DNA of 64,000 nucleotides. Origin: JAADJA01 sp963840975 (lineage in GTDB: Bacteria; Bacteroidota; Bacteroidia; Bacteroidales; JAADJA01). Shown piece after piece: positions 36,009-45,521 of the stretch. The DNA lies in contig CAWJBC010000021.1 in NCBI GenBank assembly GCA_963840975.1, forward strand, positions 496,001-560,000, given 5' to 3'. The first letter of the stretch is position 1, and every line of letters begins with the position of its first letter. Both the position numbers and the translations under genes were made by a program. The notes below the pieces were generated by a model. It did not search any database. It was not told the origin of the DNA and saw only the letters and a list, made by a program, of their open reading frames with translations.

Positions 36009-37297
36009 GGCGATTGTATTGTTACCGGCATCGTAATAATAAACCTGCTTCCTGCACCCGGCTTGCTTTCCGCATTGATTTTCCATTTATGGGCTGAAAC
36101 GATATTTTTGACATAATTCAACCCAATCCCGAACCCTTTCACGTTATGAATGTTACCGGTTGGGACACGGAAAAATTTGTCGTAGATTTTTTTTATGTAT
36201 TTCTTCTCAATACCGATCCCCCGGTCTTCAATTTCCAGGATCAGATCATCACCTTTATTGCTTGTACTGATGGTGATGAACGGTTCCTTTTTACTGTATT
36301 TTACAGCATTATCCAACAGGTTATAAATTACATTGGTCAGGTGCAACTTATCGGCAACGATAATAGATTTCCCAGCCTTTAATTTCAGTTCTATCCTTCC
36401 CCCCAAACTGTTAACATTCAGGCTGAAATTGATGATTTCGTCAGAAATCAGGTTGTGAACATCTACTTCTTCGTGCTTAAGTTTCAGTTTGTTTTTTTCA
36501 ATACTGGCAACCTGTAGTACTTTTTCAATCTGGTTTTCCAGGCGTTTGTTCTGGTCAGCAATAATAGCTGCATAATTGGCGAGGCGGTCAGGGTTGTTCA
36601 GAATTTCTTTATTGGATAACACATTGGCTGAAATACCAATGGTAGAAATCGGGGTTTTAAATTCGTGGGTCATGTTGTTGATAAAGTCCTTTTGAATCTC
36701 TGATAAGCGCTTTTGCCTGAATATTATAAAAATAGCATAAGCGAAAAAGATAAGCGCAGTAATCAGTACAAAAGAAGAAACGATCCAGATGTTCATTGTT
36801 TTAAGGACATAGATAGTTTTAGAAGGAAAAATGATCCCGAAATAATAAGTGAACTCATCGTATTTCTGAAAAGATCGTTCTTCGTTGTCATCATTTTTTG
36901 AAGTGCTGATATAGCTGCCAAACACCATTTTGTCCGTTTCGCAATCGTAAATCGCCCATTCGTAGTCAATGTTGATATTGCTGTATTCAAATTCCGTTTT
37001 GAGGTAGTGGTCTAATATGCTTGCATCAATTATCTCGTTGATATCAACGATGAAATAGTTGGATGAAATCTGACGCACGGGGTTTTCGTTTGGAAGTTCG
37101 TGCCCGTTGAACCTGACCATTTTATCTGCGACATTGTAAAGGGCGATTTCAACCGTACGGTTGAATTGCTGTTCCGCTAGGTCGTACGATTGATTTACCC
37201 AATAAAGCTGAAAGGCAATGATCCCCACTATTGAAATGGTTCCTAAAATTACTGCAAGCCTGATGTGTTTGTTTTTCACGAAGGTAAAATTAAGCAA
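36005..37297 (-). CDS. Membrane sensor histidine kinase
   Basis: The 430-residue protein has two membrane helices (about 14-34 and 170-192) enclosing a periplasmic sensor of about 135 residues. A HisKA domain follows with phospho-acceptor His211 (NNMTHEFKTPIS). The ATPase domain has N box NVIYNLLDNAVKYS, G1 DRGIGIE, F box YDKFFRVP and G2 GFGIGLNYV. The start may be TTG (37297) or GTG (37279). It forms an operon with the regulator downstream. The signal sensed is unknown; an envelope stimulus is likely. Confidence 0.92.
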   Translation of the reverse strand: MLNFTFVKNKHIRLAVILGTISIVGIIAFQLYWVNQSYDLAEQQFNRTVEIALYNVADKMVRFNGHELPNENPVRQISSNYFIVDINEIIDASILDHYLKTEFEYSNINIDYEWAIYDCETDKMVFGSYISTSKNDDNEERSFQKYDEFTYYFGIIFPSKTIYVLKTMNIWIVSSFVLITALIFFAYAIFIIFRQKRLSEIQKDFINNMTHEFKTPISTIGISANVLSNKEILNNPDRLANYAAIIADQNKRLENQIEKVLQVASIEKNKLKLKHEEVDVHNLISDEIINFSLNVNSLGGRIELKLKAGKSIIVADKLHLTNVIYNLLDNAVKYSKKEPFITISTSNKGDDLILEIEDRGIGIEKKYIKKIYDKFFRVPTGNIHNVKGFGIGLNYVKNIVSAHKWKINAESKPGAGSRFIITMPVTIQSP

Positions 37298-37342
37298 ATT
37301 GGCTTATCCTGAACTAAATTTGAAATTGTATTTCTCCCAAAC

Positions 37343-37369
37343 AAAAAAAGCTGATTCTTCAACCAGCTT
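37343..37369 (-). terminator. Rho-independent terminator on the minus strand
   Basis: AAGCTG (37348-37353) pairs with CAGCTT (37364-37369), with two further inner pairs. It is followed on the minus strand by a T7 run (A-run 37343-37349 on the plus strand). It ends the transcript of the T9SS gene at 37396. Confidence 0.8.
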
Positions 37370-37395
37370 CTCTTTTAGTTTTAAAAGGATTAACC

Positions 37396-38130
37396 CTACC
37401 GGCTTACGACAAACTTACCGGTTTTTAACTCCTTACCTGACGATGAAAGAACATAAAAATAAAACCCCTCAGGCAGTCGATCGGCCTTCATTTGCACGGT
37501 TCCCGACTGATTTGTAATTTCTATCTCATTCACCAGTGATCCAATCAGTGAATATACCTTCAGCGATGCATTCGGGTATTTATTTAGTGTGTAGTCAAAA
37601 TTCACAAACTGGTTAACAGGATTGGGATAGGGATTTGAAATGTCGAAATCTTGAACAAGGTTAGGTGTAATTCCTGTTGTGCCGGTAGTGTATAAGATTG
37701 TCACCATCACCGAATCATTGATATTGTTGAGGTCGAAAAATACGTACGAAATGGATGATTGTCCTTCATGCGTTTGTGGATCGTAATGACCTGAAAACTC
37801 TCCAACGGCAGTAGTAGCCCCTGCAGGAATTATTGTTGACAAGGGAGAAACATAAACATTAGGTGCATAACAGAGTCCAGCCCAGCAGAAAGTATTGATT
37901 GATCCTGGAATCAGCGTATTCTCAACCTTTTTAGCTAATACTGTCAGGTCGGAAGTTGAATTATTCTTGATTTCAATTTCAACAACCATTTCTCCGGCAT
38001 TCGCTAATCCGTACGTCGTGATTACATGATTTGCCGGTATTGGATCATTTTCATATATCAAACTTAGGCTTTGCGAAAATGCAATTGCCGACCATAAAAG
38101 GAAAGCAGCAGAAAATAAAAGCACTTTTTT
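37396..38130 (-). CDS. Small T9SS-sorted exported protein
   Basis: The protein has about 244 residues from the Met at 38130 (signal peptide MKKVLLFSAAFLLWSAIAFS). A beta-sandwich domain of about 130 residues carries several Cys (FCWAGLCY) and resembles the exported Ig-like domains that precede sorting domains. A T9SS type A domain follows (FDISNPYPNPVNQFVNFDY ... GFYFYVLSSSGKELKTGKFVV). The function is unknown. Confidence 0.82.
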   Translation of the reverse strand, partial: KKVLLFSAAFLLWSAIAFSQSLSLIYENDPIPANHVITTYGLANAGEMVVEIEIKNNSTSDLTVLAKKVENTLIPGSINTFCWAGLCYAPNVYVSPLSTIIPAGATTAVGEFSGHYDPQTHEGQSSISYVFFDLNNINDSVMVTILYTTGTTGITPNLVQDFDISNPYPNPVNQFVNFDYTLNKYPNASLKVYSLIGSLVNEIEITNQSGTVQMKADRLPEGFYFYVLSSSGKELKTGKFVVSR

Positions 38131-38176
38131 CATAATAAATATAATTTTTTTAATCAATTACAACACATAAGATGCA

Positions 38177-38184
38177 CAAAAGTA
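38177..38184 (-). promoter_or_regulatory. -7 element on the minus strand
   Basis: On the minus strand the bases read TACTTTTG, a TAnnTTTG match. It lies 46 bp before the start at 38130. Confidence 0.5.
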
Positions 38185-38307
38185 AACATTTAATCAAAAA
38201 AACGTTATCGAACTTTTCATTTTTTATTATTCAAGGTTGAACGAATAATAACAATCACTATTTTTAGTCCCACAAAGTGTAGCGTTTTTTACCTTAGACA
38301 TAAAAAC

Positions 38308-39588
38308 ATGAAAATAGGTTTCTTTTACATTAAAGTTTTTTTAATCTTGGTGATTTTTTATCTCCAAAAGTTTGATTCAACAGCTCAACCTATTGCTGAA
38401 TTTGAAAAGTTGAACCAACTGAGTCCATCTGAAATCGCGGCTGGCTGGAAGCTTTTGTTTGATGGAAAAACTACAGCCGGCTGGCGAAACTTCGGGAATG
38501 ATAAGTTGAATGAGGGATGTGAAGTGCAAGATGGAAACCTTGTGATTCTTGGCAAAGGTGGTGAGATGGGCGGCGACATCTTAACTGTTGAACAATTCGA
38601 GGATTTTGAACTCTATCTCGAATGGGCAATTTCGCCATGTGGAAATAGCGGCATATTTTTCCATGTTTTGGAGGATGGTTATTCCGGCCCCTACGAAACG
38701 GGTCAGGAATATCAACTCATAGACGATGAAGGATTTCCTGAAAAGTTGGGTGAGTGGCAAAAAACCGGAGCCGACTATGCCATGCACAATCCCGGCCAAA
38801 AAACGTTGAAACCTGTTGGGGAATTTAATTCAAGCAAAATATCTGTTAAAAATGGATTCGTTGAACATTGGCTGAACGGGGAAAAAATCCTGACCTATGA
38901 ATTGTGGACTGATGAATGGAAAGCCCTTGTTCAGAATTGTAAATGGAAGGATTATCCTTCGTATGGACTTGCCCGAAAAGGTTATGTCGGTCTACAAAAT
39001 CATGGAAGTTCAATAAAATTCAGAAACATCAAAATCCGCGACCTCACTGAGCCGGGTGTATCATTGTTTAATGGAAGAGACCTGACAGGCTGGGAAATTC
39101 ATGGATCCGAAAAATGGTATATCGAAGATGGTAACCTGGTTTGCGAAAGCGGACAGGACAAGCAATATGGTTACCTCTCAACTGAAAAGACTTATAAAGA
39201 TTTTATATTGCGGTTGCAATTCAGGCAGGAATCGGATGGGAACAGTGGCGTATTTTTCCGCTCCTCAATTGAAGGCACAAAGATAAGCGGCTGGCAGGTA
39301 GAGGTAGCCCCTCCCGGCAATGATAGTGGTGGTATTTACGAATCTTACGGGCGTGGCTGGCTTTGGCAAATACCGGATGAAAAAGAAAAAGTACTGAAAA
39401 TGGGAGAATGGAATGAGCTGGTCATCAAAGTTGATGGCGACAGGGTGATGACCTGGTTAAATAATGAATTGATGACCGACCTTAGAGATGAAAAAATCGG
39501 GCAGGGAAACGGAGTTATTGCTCTTCAAATTCATGATGGGGGAGGCATTAAAGTGAAATGGAGGAATATCAGTATAACGGAACTCTGA
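38308..39588 (+). CDS. Tandem DUF1080 (3-keto-glycoside hydrolase-type) exported protein
   Basis: The 426-residue protein has an N-terminal signal and two consecutive DUF1080 concanavalin-like domains. The first (about 42-250) starts GWKLLFDGKTTAGWRNFG and the second (about 253-426) starts GVSLFNGRDLTGWEIHG. Both carry the family G..GGDI/G.LSTE..Y..F.L...F and GNSG.FF blocks and end FRNIKIRDL or WRNISITEL. The family is now linked to cleavage of 3-keto-glycosides made by Gfo/Idh/MocA dehydrogenases. It heads a seven-gene co-directional block with three such dehydrogenases. Two domains in one chain is less usual than one. Confidence 0.9.
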   Translation: MKIGFFYIKVFLILVIFYLQKFDSTAQPIAEFEKLNQLSPSEIAAGWKLLFDGKTTAGWRNFGNDKLNEGCEVQDGNLVILGKGGEMGGDILTVEQFEDFELYLEWAISPCGNSGIFFHVLEDGYSGPYETGQEYQLIDDEGFPEKLGEWQKTGADYAMHNPGQKTLKPVGEFNSSKISVKNGFVEHWLNGEKILTYELWTDEWKALVQNCKWKDYPSYGLARKGYVGLQNHGSSIKFRNIKIRDLTEPGVSLFNGRDLTGWEIHGSEKWYIEDGNLVCESGQDKQYGYLSTEKTYKDFILRLQFRQESDGNSGVFFRSSIEGTKISGWQVEVAPPGNDSGGIYESYGRGWLWQIPDEKEKVLKMGEWNELVIKVDGDRVMTWLNNELMTDLRDEKIGQGNGVIALQIHDGGGIKVKWRNISITEL

Positions 39589-39691
39589 TTGAATCTCTTT
39601 TTGTAATGAAATATAGAATAAAGGGAAATAAGGGGAATAGAGAAATATGGGAAATTATGGAAATACGGACTTGCTTGGGAAACACTGTACT

Positions 39692-39739
39692 TTTATACTT
39701 TATACCCTATACCCTATACCATTATACCCTTATACTATA
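39692..39739. repeat. TATACCC-type short tandem repeat
   Basis: TTATACTTTATACCCTATAC and further TATACCC units recur in a patch between the DUF1080 and DoxX genes. A related stretch (TTATACCCTTTTTCCCC) occurs near 53103-53119. Confidence 0.7.
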
Positions 39740-39785
39740 AAGATGACAAAGTCTTATTAAGGTTTTTCGTTTTGAAAAAAAACTT

Positions 39786-40286
39786 ATGGCAATGATTCAA
39801 AGATACAAGGACGTAAATTTTTCAAATATGCAGCTTTTATCGCTGGTGGCTTTAAGGGTGATCATCGGCTGGCATTTTTTGTATGAAGGAATGGTAAAAG
39901 TAATTAACCCGAACTGGTCGAGTGCCGGTTACCTCATGGATTCACAAGGCTTACTTGCAGGATTTTTCCAATCTCTTGTTTCCAATCAAAGTATACTGTC
40001 TGTTATTGATTTTATGAACATGTGGGGACTGATTGCCATAGGTCTGGGACTTATTCTGGGTGCGTTTTCAAGGATTGCCTTGTCTGCAGGAGTTGTGTTG
40101 CTGTTCTTCTATTATCTTTCTCATCCACCATTTGCCGGACTAAAATACGCCCTTCCGATGGAGGGTAGCTACCTGATTGTTAACAAAAACCTCATCGAAA
40201 TGATGGCTATGATCGTATTGTTACTTTTTCCGACAAGCAAAAGAATCGGATTGGACAGACTGATGTTTAAAGAAAAAAACAAGTAA
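39786..40286 (+). CDS. DoxX-family membrane protein
   Basis: The 166-residue protein has four membrane helices with the DoxX signature near the N-terminus (ALRVIIGWHFLYEGMVKVINPNWSSAGYL). The C-terminal part reads ALPMEGSYLIVNKNLIEMMAMIVLLLFP. DoxX proteins are often linked to quinone-coupled redox reactions. Its stop is one base before the start of an exported Gfo/Idh/MocA oxidoreductase, so the two are almost certainly co-translated. A partnership passing electrons from sugar oxidation to the membrane is plausible but inferred. Confidence 0.88.
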   Translation: MAMIQRYKDVNFSNMQLLSLVALRVIIGWHFLYEGMVKVINPNWSSAGYLMDSQGLLAGFFQSLVSNQSILSVIDFMNMWGLIAIGLGLILGAFSRIALSAGVVLLFFYYLSHPPFAGLKYALPMEGSYLIVNKNLIEMMAMIVLLLFPTSKRIGLDRLMFKEKNK

Positions 40287-40287
40287 G

Positions 40288-41868
40288 ATGGAAAAAGATA
40301 TGAATGAGGAAGGCGTTATTAGAAATGAATCCGATAAATTAGGCAGGCGCGATGTATTGAAAGGTTTGGCAACACTGCCCGTGCTTGGCGCTTTTTTTTA
40401 TGGCTGGTACCGTAAACAGAAATTGGATAATCTGCTAAAGAACGCCATCAGGGAAGAGGTGAAATTAATGGATGAAAATCCTTCGTTTAACCGGACAGTT
40501 TCAAACGAAAGGCAAATCCGGTTAGGAATCATAGGAACCGGCGGAAGAGGGCGGTCATTATTGAAAGCTGCTGGTTTCCTCCGACCTGAACTCATTGACG
40601 ATTGGATAGAGGGGAATAAAAAAGATAAAAATGATACACGTTACGCAGAGTTTTTAGACCAACCCGATCTGAACGTGGTTGTTAACGGTCTTTGCGATAT
40701 TTATGACCTTAATGCGGATAGAGGAATGAAGGCATGTGCCAACATTAAAAGATCAGGTTCATCAGGGGAAATGAATTCAACAACCAGGAGGTATAAAAAT
40801 TACAAGGAACTACTTGCAGCCGATGATATTGATGCCGTAATTATTGCTACTCCGGATCATTGGCATGGAACCATTACCATTGAGGCAGCAAAAGCTGGTA
40901 AGCATGTTTATTGCGAAAAACCCATGACCTGGACTGTTCCTGAAACTTATGAAGTTGTAAAGGCAGTGAAAGAAAACAATATTGTTTTTCAGTTGGGTCA
41001 CCAGAACCGCCAAACAGAGAGTTATTTTAAAGCAAAAGAGGCTTACGAAAAAGGATTGCTTGGTGCCGTTAACCTCATTGAGGTTACCACAAACCGTAAC
41101 GATCCTGAGGGTGCCTGGGTTTACAAAATTGATAAAGAAGCAGGACCTCACAACATTGACTGGGAACAATTCATTGGTCCGGCTCCACAGCATGAATTCA
41201 GCCTCGAACGGTTTTTTAGGTGGCGCTGCTGGTGGGATTACAGTACAGGTCTGTCAGGTGATCTTTTTACCCATGAATTTGATGCCATGAACCAAATCAT
41301 GGGATTAGGAATTCCTTATTCTGCGGTGGCTTCAGGGGGTATTTATTTTTATAAAGACGGACGCACTGTTCCGGATGTGCTTCAACAGGTATTTGAATAT
41401 CCTGACCGTGATCTGACGCTGATTTACAGCGCATCGTTGTCGAGTAATAAAATGCGTGGTAAAATGATCATGGGTCATGATGCCTGCATGGAGGTTGACA
41501 ACGACTTAAAAATTTACGCAGATTCTGGTTCAACCAAATACCGGGAAAAAATCAGTAATGGCATTATTGATCCTTCATTGCCGATATATTCGTTTACTCC
41601 CGGCGCAAAACATGTGGATGCCATTACTTCCGCAACAGAACAATACTTTGCCAGCCGCGGATTGCTTTACACCTATCGCGGTGGAAAACGAATTGACACT
41701 TCTCACCTTCATATAAAAGACTGGCTGGATTGCATCAGGGGAGGAGGAAAGCCAGCGTGCAATGAAGATGAGGGATTTGTAGAGGCTATTTCTGCACACA
41801 TGGGGACAATCGCCTTTCTCGAAAACAGAAAAGTGTATTGGGATGCTGATAAAAAAATAATTGTGTAA
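40288..41868 (+). CDS. Exported Gfo/Idh/MocA-family oxidoreductase
   Basis: The 526-residue protein has a twin-arginine-like N-terminus (GRRDVLKGLATLPVLGAFFYGWY, about 24-46). A Rossmann domain follows (LGIIGTGGRGRSLL, about 84-97), then the catalytic motif HVYCEKPMTW and the C-terminal alpha/beta domain (WEQFIGPAP, RWRCWWDYSTGLSGDLFTHEFDAMNQ). Members use tightly bound NAD(P) and oxidise sugars or derivatives. In this cluster, 3-oxidation of glycosides is the best guess. It is coupled to DoxX upstream. Confidence 0.9.
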   Translation: MEKDMNEEGVIRNESDKLGRRDVLKGLATLPVLGAFFYGWYRKQKLDNLLKNAIREEVKLMDENPSFNRTVSNERQIRLGIIGTGGRGRSLLKAAGFLRPELIDDWIEGNKKDKNDTRYAEFLDQPDLNVVVNGLCDIYDLNADRGMKACANIKRSGSSGEMNSTTRRYKNYKELLAADDIDAVIIATPDHWHGTITIEAAKAGKHVYCEKPMTWTVPETYEVVKAVKENNIVFQLGHQNRQTESYFKAKEAYEKGLLGAVNLIEVTTNRNDPEGAWVYKIDKEAGPHNIDWEQFIGPAPQHEFSLERFFRWRCWWDYSTGLSGDLFTHEFDAMNQIMGLGIPYSAVASGGIYFYKDGRTVPDVLQQVFEYPDRDLTLIYSASLSSNKMRGKMIMGHDACMEVDNDLKIYADSGSTKYREKISNGIIDPSLPIYSFTPGAKHVDAITSATEQYFASRGLLYTYRGGKRIDTSHLHIKDWLDCIRGGGKPACNEDEGFVEAISAHMGTIAFLENRKVYWDADKKIIV

Positions 41869-41934
41869 ATTAGTGGTTTCGTTTTAAAAATGAATTTCAA
41901 ATAATTTAATTGAACCAAAGTTTTATAGATATCA

Positions 41935-42777
41935 ATGACAAATCGCCGAACATTTATTAAAGGTTTATCCGTGGCGGTAGCTGCTGGGTTAACCCTTCCC
42001 GGAAAATTATTTGCCTTTCCTGCCGGAAAAATTATCGGAATTCAACTATACACCATTCGCGAAATGGTGAATAAAGACTTTGAGGGAACTTTAAAAATAC
42101 TTTCTGAGATAGGTTATAACTCAGTAGAAGCTGCCGGTTACAATGATGGAAAGTATTATGGTTTTGAACCGCAGGATTATGCTAAAATCTGTAAAGATTA
42201 TGGAATTCTTCCTTTAAGTTCGCACAGCAGCATTAATATTGAAAATGCAGAAAAGGTGATTGAAAATACCGCCAAAGCCGGGATGAATTACCTTGTTTTG
42301 CCTTCAATCGGAAATGAGAAGCGACAGACACTTGATGATTACAGGCAAATGGCTGATGAATTTAATCTGATTGGTGAAAAGTGCAAAAATTCCGGACTAA
42401 AGTTCGGGTACCATAACCATGCTTATGAATTTGACAAATTGAATGACCAGGTTCCTTATGATGTTTTGCTGCAAAGGACCGAACCGGAGCTTTGTTTTAT
42501 GCAGATAGACCTTTACTGGATGGTTTATGGTGGTTATGATCCGGTGGATTATTTCAATCGTTACCCTGGACGATTTGATCTTTGGCATGTAAAGGATATG
42601 GATAAAACTGAGCAGCGGGGCAGCACAGAAATAGGGCAGGGAATCATTGATTTTCCGGAATTATTTGAACAAAAGGAAAAGTCGGGTATGAAATTCTATT
42701 TTGTCGAACAGGAGGAATTTAATATGGATATGGTTGAAAGCATTACCATGAGCTTTAAATACCTAAACACCTTATAA
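41935..42777 (+). CDS. Exported sugar isomerase/epimerase-like TIM barrel protein
   Basis: The 280-residue protein has a Tat signal (NRRTFIKGLSVAVAAGLTL) and the xylose isomerase-like TIM barrel (AP endonuclease family 2). Typical strands and metal ligands are IGIQLYTIREM, GYNSVEAAGY, LPLSSHSSI, FGYHNHAYEF, MQIDLYWM, LWHVKDMD and FYFVEQEEF. It may epimerise, isomerise or cleave a keto-sugar produced by the neighbouring dehydrogenases. The spacing to the next gene is 11 bp. Confidence 0.9.
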   Translation: MTNRRTFIKGLSVAVAAGLTLPGKLFAFPAGKIIGIQLYTIREMVNKDFEGTLKILSEIGYNSVEAAGYNDGKYYGFEPQDYAKICKDYGILPLSSHSSINIENAEKVIENTAKAGMNYLVLPSIGNEKRQTLDDYRQMADEFNLIGEKCKNSGLKFGYHNHAYEFDKLNDQVPYDVLLQRTEPELCFMQIDLYWMVYGGYDPVDYFNRYPGRFDLWHVKDMDKTEQRGSTEIGQGIIDFPELFEQKEKSGMKFYFVEQEEFNMDMVESITMSFKYLNTL

Positions 42778-42788
42778 GAAAAAAAACC

Positions 42789-43841
42789 ATGAAAAAAATC
42801 ATTCAAACCGGGATTGTAGGATATGGATTGTCGGGAAAATGCTTCCATGCTCCTTTCCTTCACGTTCACCCGGGATTTAAAATCAGGAAGATAGTGGAGA
42901 GAACAGGAGAATCTTCGAAAAAACTATTTCCAGAAGTAAACATCGTCAGGGATATGAATGCAATTGTAAACGATCCTGAAATTGAGCTGGTAGTTATTGC
43001 AACACCCAATAACCTTCATTCGCCTATGGCAAAAAGCTGTCTTCAGGCAGGTAAACACGTGGTGATAGAAAAACCTTTTAGCCTTTCAACTTCTGATGCT
43101 GACGAACTTATCGCATTGGCTGAAAAGAAAAAACGAAAAATATTTGTTTATCAGAACCGGCGATGGGACGGTGATTTCCTGACCATCCAAAAACTGATAT
43201 CAAGTGGCGCTCTTGGTGAGGTAAATGAATTTGAAGCCCATTTTGATCGTTATCGCCCCAAACTTACAACCCGCTTGTGGCGCGACGAAGAAAAGTACGG
43301 AGGAGGAGTGCTCTACGACCTTGGTTCACATCTTATTGACCAGGCATTGTGTCTGTTCGGAACTCCCGACAAACTCAACGCAACGATAGAAAATCAGCGC
43401 AAAACCAGCAAGGTGGACGATTATTTCAAGATAGTACTCTATTTTAATAAAATGAAAGCCATACTGACAGCCGGAATGATGGTTAAAGAACCTGGACCGA
43501 GATTCATTATTCATGGCACGATTGGCTCGTTCATCAAATACGGGATTGACCCCCAGGAAGAACAATTGCGCAAAGGCACTTTGCCCGGTTCGGAGGGATG
43601 GGGAAGTGATAGTCCGGAGGATTGGGGACTCATCACCCTTGATTACGCTGATATGAATGTTCATGGTTCGGTTGAAACAGAACCCGGAAACTACATGGCG
43701 TTTTATAACAATGTTTATGATGTAATCACCAAAAAAACTCAGATGGCAGTAAAACCTGAAGAAGCGAGAAATGTCATCCGCATCATAGAACTTGCCAGGG
43801 AAAGCAGTTTAAAGCAGAAAGAAGTTAAAGTGAAACTTTGA
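42789..43841 (+). CDS. Cytoplasmic Gfo/Idh/MocA-family oxidoreductase
   Basis: The 350-residue protein has no signal peptide. The N-terminal Rossmann motif GIVGYGLSGKCFHAPFL (about 8-24) and the catalytic KHVVIEKPFSLS (about 92-103), with YQNRRWDGDF, place it in the YdgJ/YhhX-like branch. It is the only oxidoreductase of this cluster without an export signal, so it may act on the sugar after import. It is closely spaced in the operon. Confidence 0.92.
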   Translation: MKKIIQTGIVGYGLSGKCFHAPFLHVHPGFKIRKIVERTGESSKKLFPEVNIVRDMNAIVNDPEIELVVIATPNNLHSPMAKSCLQAGKHVVIEKPFSLSTSDADELIALAEKKKRKIFVYQNRRWDGDFLTIQKLISSGALGEVNEFEAHFDRYRPKLTTRLWRDEEKYGGGVLYDLGSHLIDQALCLFGTPDKLNATIENQRKTSKVDDYFKIVLYFNKMKAILTAGMMVKEPGPRFIIHGTIGSFIKYGIDPQEEQLRKGTLPGSEGWGSDSPEDWGLITLDYADMNVHGSVETEPGNYMAFYNNVYDVITKKTQMAVKPEEARNVIRIIELARESSLKQKEVKVKL

Positions 43842-43912
43842 ATCGAGAATAATTTCAGAAATATTTTTAGAAAAAGCTTCAATCAAAATTTATCATCAAA
43901 TAAAATTATCAA

Positions 43913-45400
43913 ATGGAAAACAAAGGGAAAAAAACAATCAGCAGAAGAAATTTTATAGGCAATGTAGCTGCTGCAACTGCCGGCTTCACCATTTTGCCCT
44001 CCCACGTCATTAGCGGGCTGGGTTATAAATTACCGAGCGACAAATTGAATATTGCCGGGGTTGGAATTGGTGGGGTTGGAGCGACTAATGTTCATAATTG
44101 TGCAGGTGAAAATATAATTGCCTTGTGTGATGTGGATTGGGCTTATGCTGCCGGAACATTTGAAAAATATCCGGACGCAAAAAAGTACAAGGACTACAGG
44201 AAAATGTTTGATGAACTGGGTAAGTCTATTGACGCGGTGATCATTGCCACTCCTGATCATACCCACGCTATTATAACTGCCGCTGCCATCAGGATGGGAA
44301 AGCATGTTTATACACAGAAACCGCTGACCCATACCGTTTATGAATCGAGATTGTTAAGGAAGCTGTCAAATGAATACCAGGTTGCGACACAAATGGGTAA
44401 CCAGGGAAACTCTGGTGAAGGTATCCGCCAGACCTGTGAATGGATATGGGATGGAGCTATCGGCGAGGTCACTGAAGTCCATGCCTGGACTAACCGCCCT
44501 ATATGGCCTCAAGGACTTGAGCGGCCTGCAGAACCCTTTGATGTTCCTCCCACACTCGATTGGGATTTATTTATCGGTCCGGCAAAATGGCGTCCGTATC
44601 ACCCCTCCTATACACCCTGGAACTGGCGTGCATGGTGGGATTTCGGAACCGGTGCCCTGGGTGATATGGCTTGCCACATTGTTGATCCTGCCTTTTGGGC
44701 ATTGCAGTTAGGTCATCCAACCTGTATTTATGGAAGTTCCACACAGGTGAATACCGAAAGTGCTCCCTATTCTGAGATGGTTCATTACGAATTTCCAGAT
44801 AGGGGTACCATTGGTAATATCAAATTGCCTCCGCTGAAAATGACATGGTATGACGGAGGACTTTTACCACCCCGGCCCGAAGAATTAAAAGACGGACAAA
44901 TTATGGGTGACCAGAGTGGAGGAGTTCTATTTATTGGCACCAAAGGAAAGTTGATGACTGGATGTTATGGCCGCAATCCCATTCTGCTTCCTGAAGTGTT
45001 GGATAAAGATTATGCAAGACCCGCACCATCCTTACGGAGAATAAGTGATGCAATGGATGGCGGGCATGAGCTTGACTGGATAAGGGCATGCAAGGAAAGT
45101 CCTGATACACGGATCCCGACGAGTTCCAACTTCAACTATGCCGGCCCACTGAATGAATTAGTGGTAATGGGAAACCTTGCTGTACGATTGCAGGATTTGA
45201 AGCGCAAGCTGAAGTGGGATGGTGAAAGTATGCGGATCATGAATATTGCCGATGAGGATGAAATAAGGGTAGTAACAACCGATAAGTTCAATGTTATAGA
45301 AGGTCACCCGCATTTTGATACACAATATGCTACTATCAACGCAAAAACTGCGGCTGAAGAATATGTTCGTCATATCTACAGAGCAGGATGGGAGATTTAA
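43913..45400 (+). CDS. Tat-exported Gfo/Idh/MocA-family oxidoreductase
   Basis: The 495-residue protein has a Tat signal (SRRNFIGNVAAATAGFTILP), Rossmann motif IAGVGIGGVGATNV (about 46-59), and the catalytic region HVYTQKPLTHTVYESR, where the usual EKP is QKP. The C-terminal domain has WDLFIGPAKWRPYHP and WRAWWDFGTGALGDMACH. Proteins of this type are abundant beside DUF1080 genes in Bacteroidota. Periplasmic oxidation of a glycoside is the likely role. Confidence 0.9.
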   Translation: MENKGKKTISRRNFIGNVAAATAGFTILPSHVISGLGYKLPSDKLNIAGVGIGGVGATNVHNCAGENIIALCDVDWAYAAGTFEKYPDAKKYKDYRKMFDELGKSIDAVIIATPDHTHAIITAAAIRMGKHVYTQKPLTHTVYESRLLRKLSNEYQVATQMGNQGNSGEGIRQTCEWIWDGAIGEVTEVHAWTNRPIWPQGLERPAEPFDVPPTLDWDLFIGPAKWRPYHPSYTPWNWRAWWDFGTGALGDMACHIVDPAFWALQLGHPTCIYGSSTQVNTESAPYSEMVHYEFPDRGTIGNIKLPPLKMTWYDGGLLPPRPEELKDGQIMGDQSGGVLFIGTKGKLMTGCYGRNPILLPEVLDKDYARPAPSLRRISDAMDGGHELDWIRACKESPDTRIPTSSNFNYAGPLNELVVMGNLAVRLQDLKRKLKWDGESMRIMNIADEDEIRVVTTDKFNVIEGHPHFDTQYATINAKTAAEEYVRHIYRAGWEI

Positions 45401-45521
45401 GTTTAATGTTCAATGTTCAAGGTTTGATGTTTAAAGTTTTGCCTTCATTTTCGTAAAAAGCAGAATAGTCTGGCAGAAGGCGATAATTAATTCAATATGC
45501 AATTGATAAATTACAATAAAT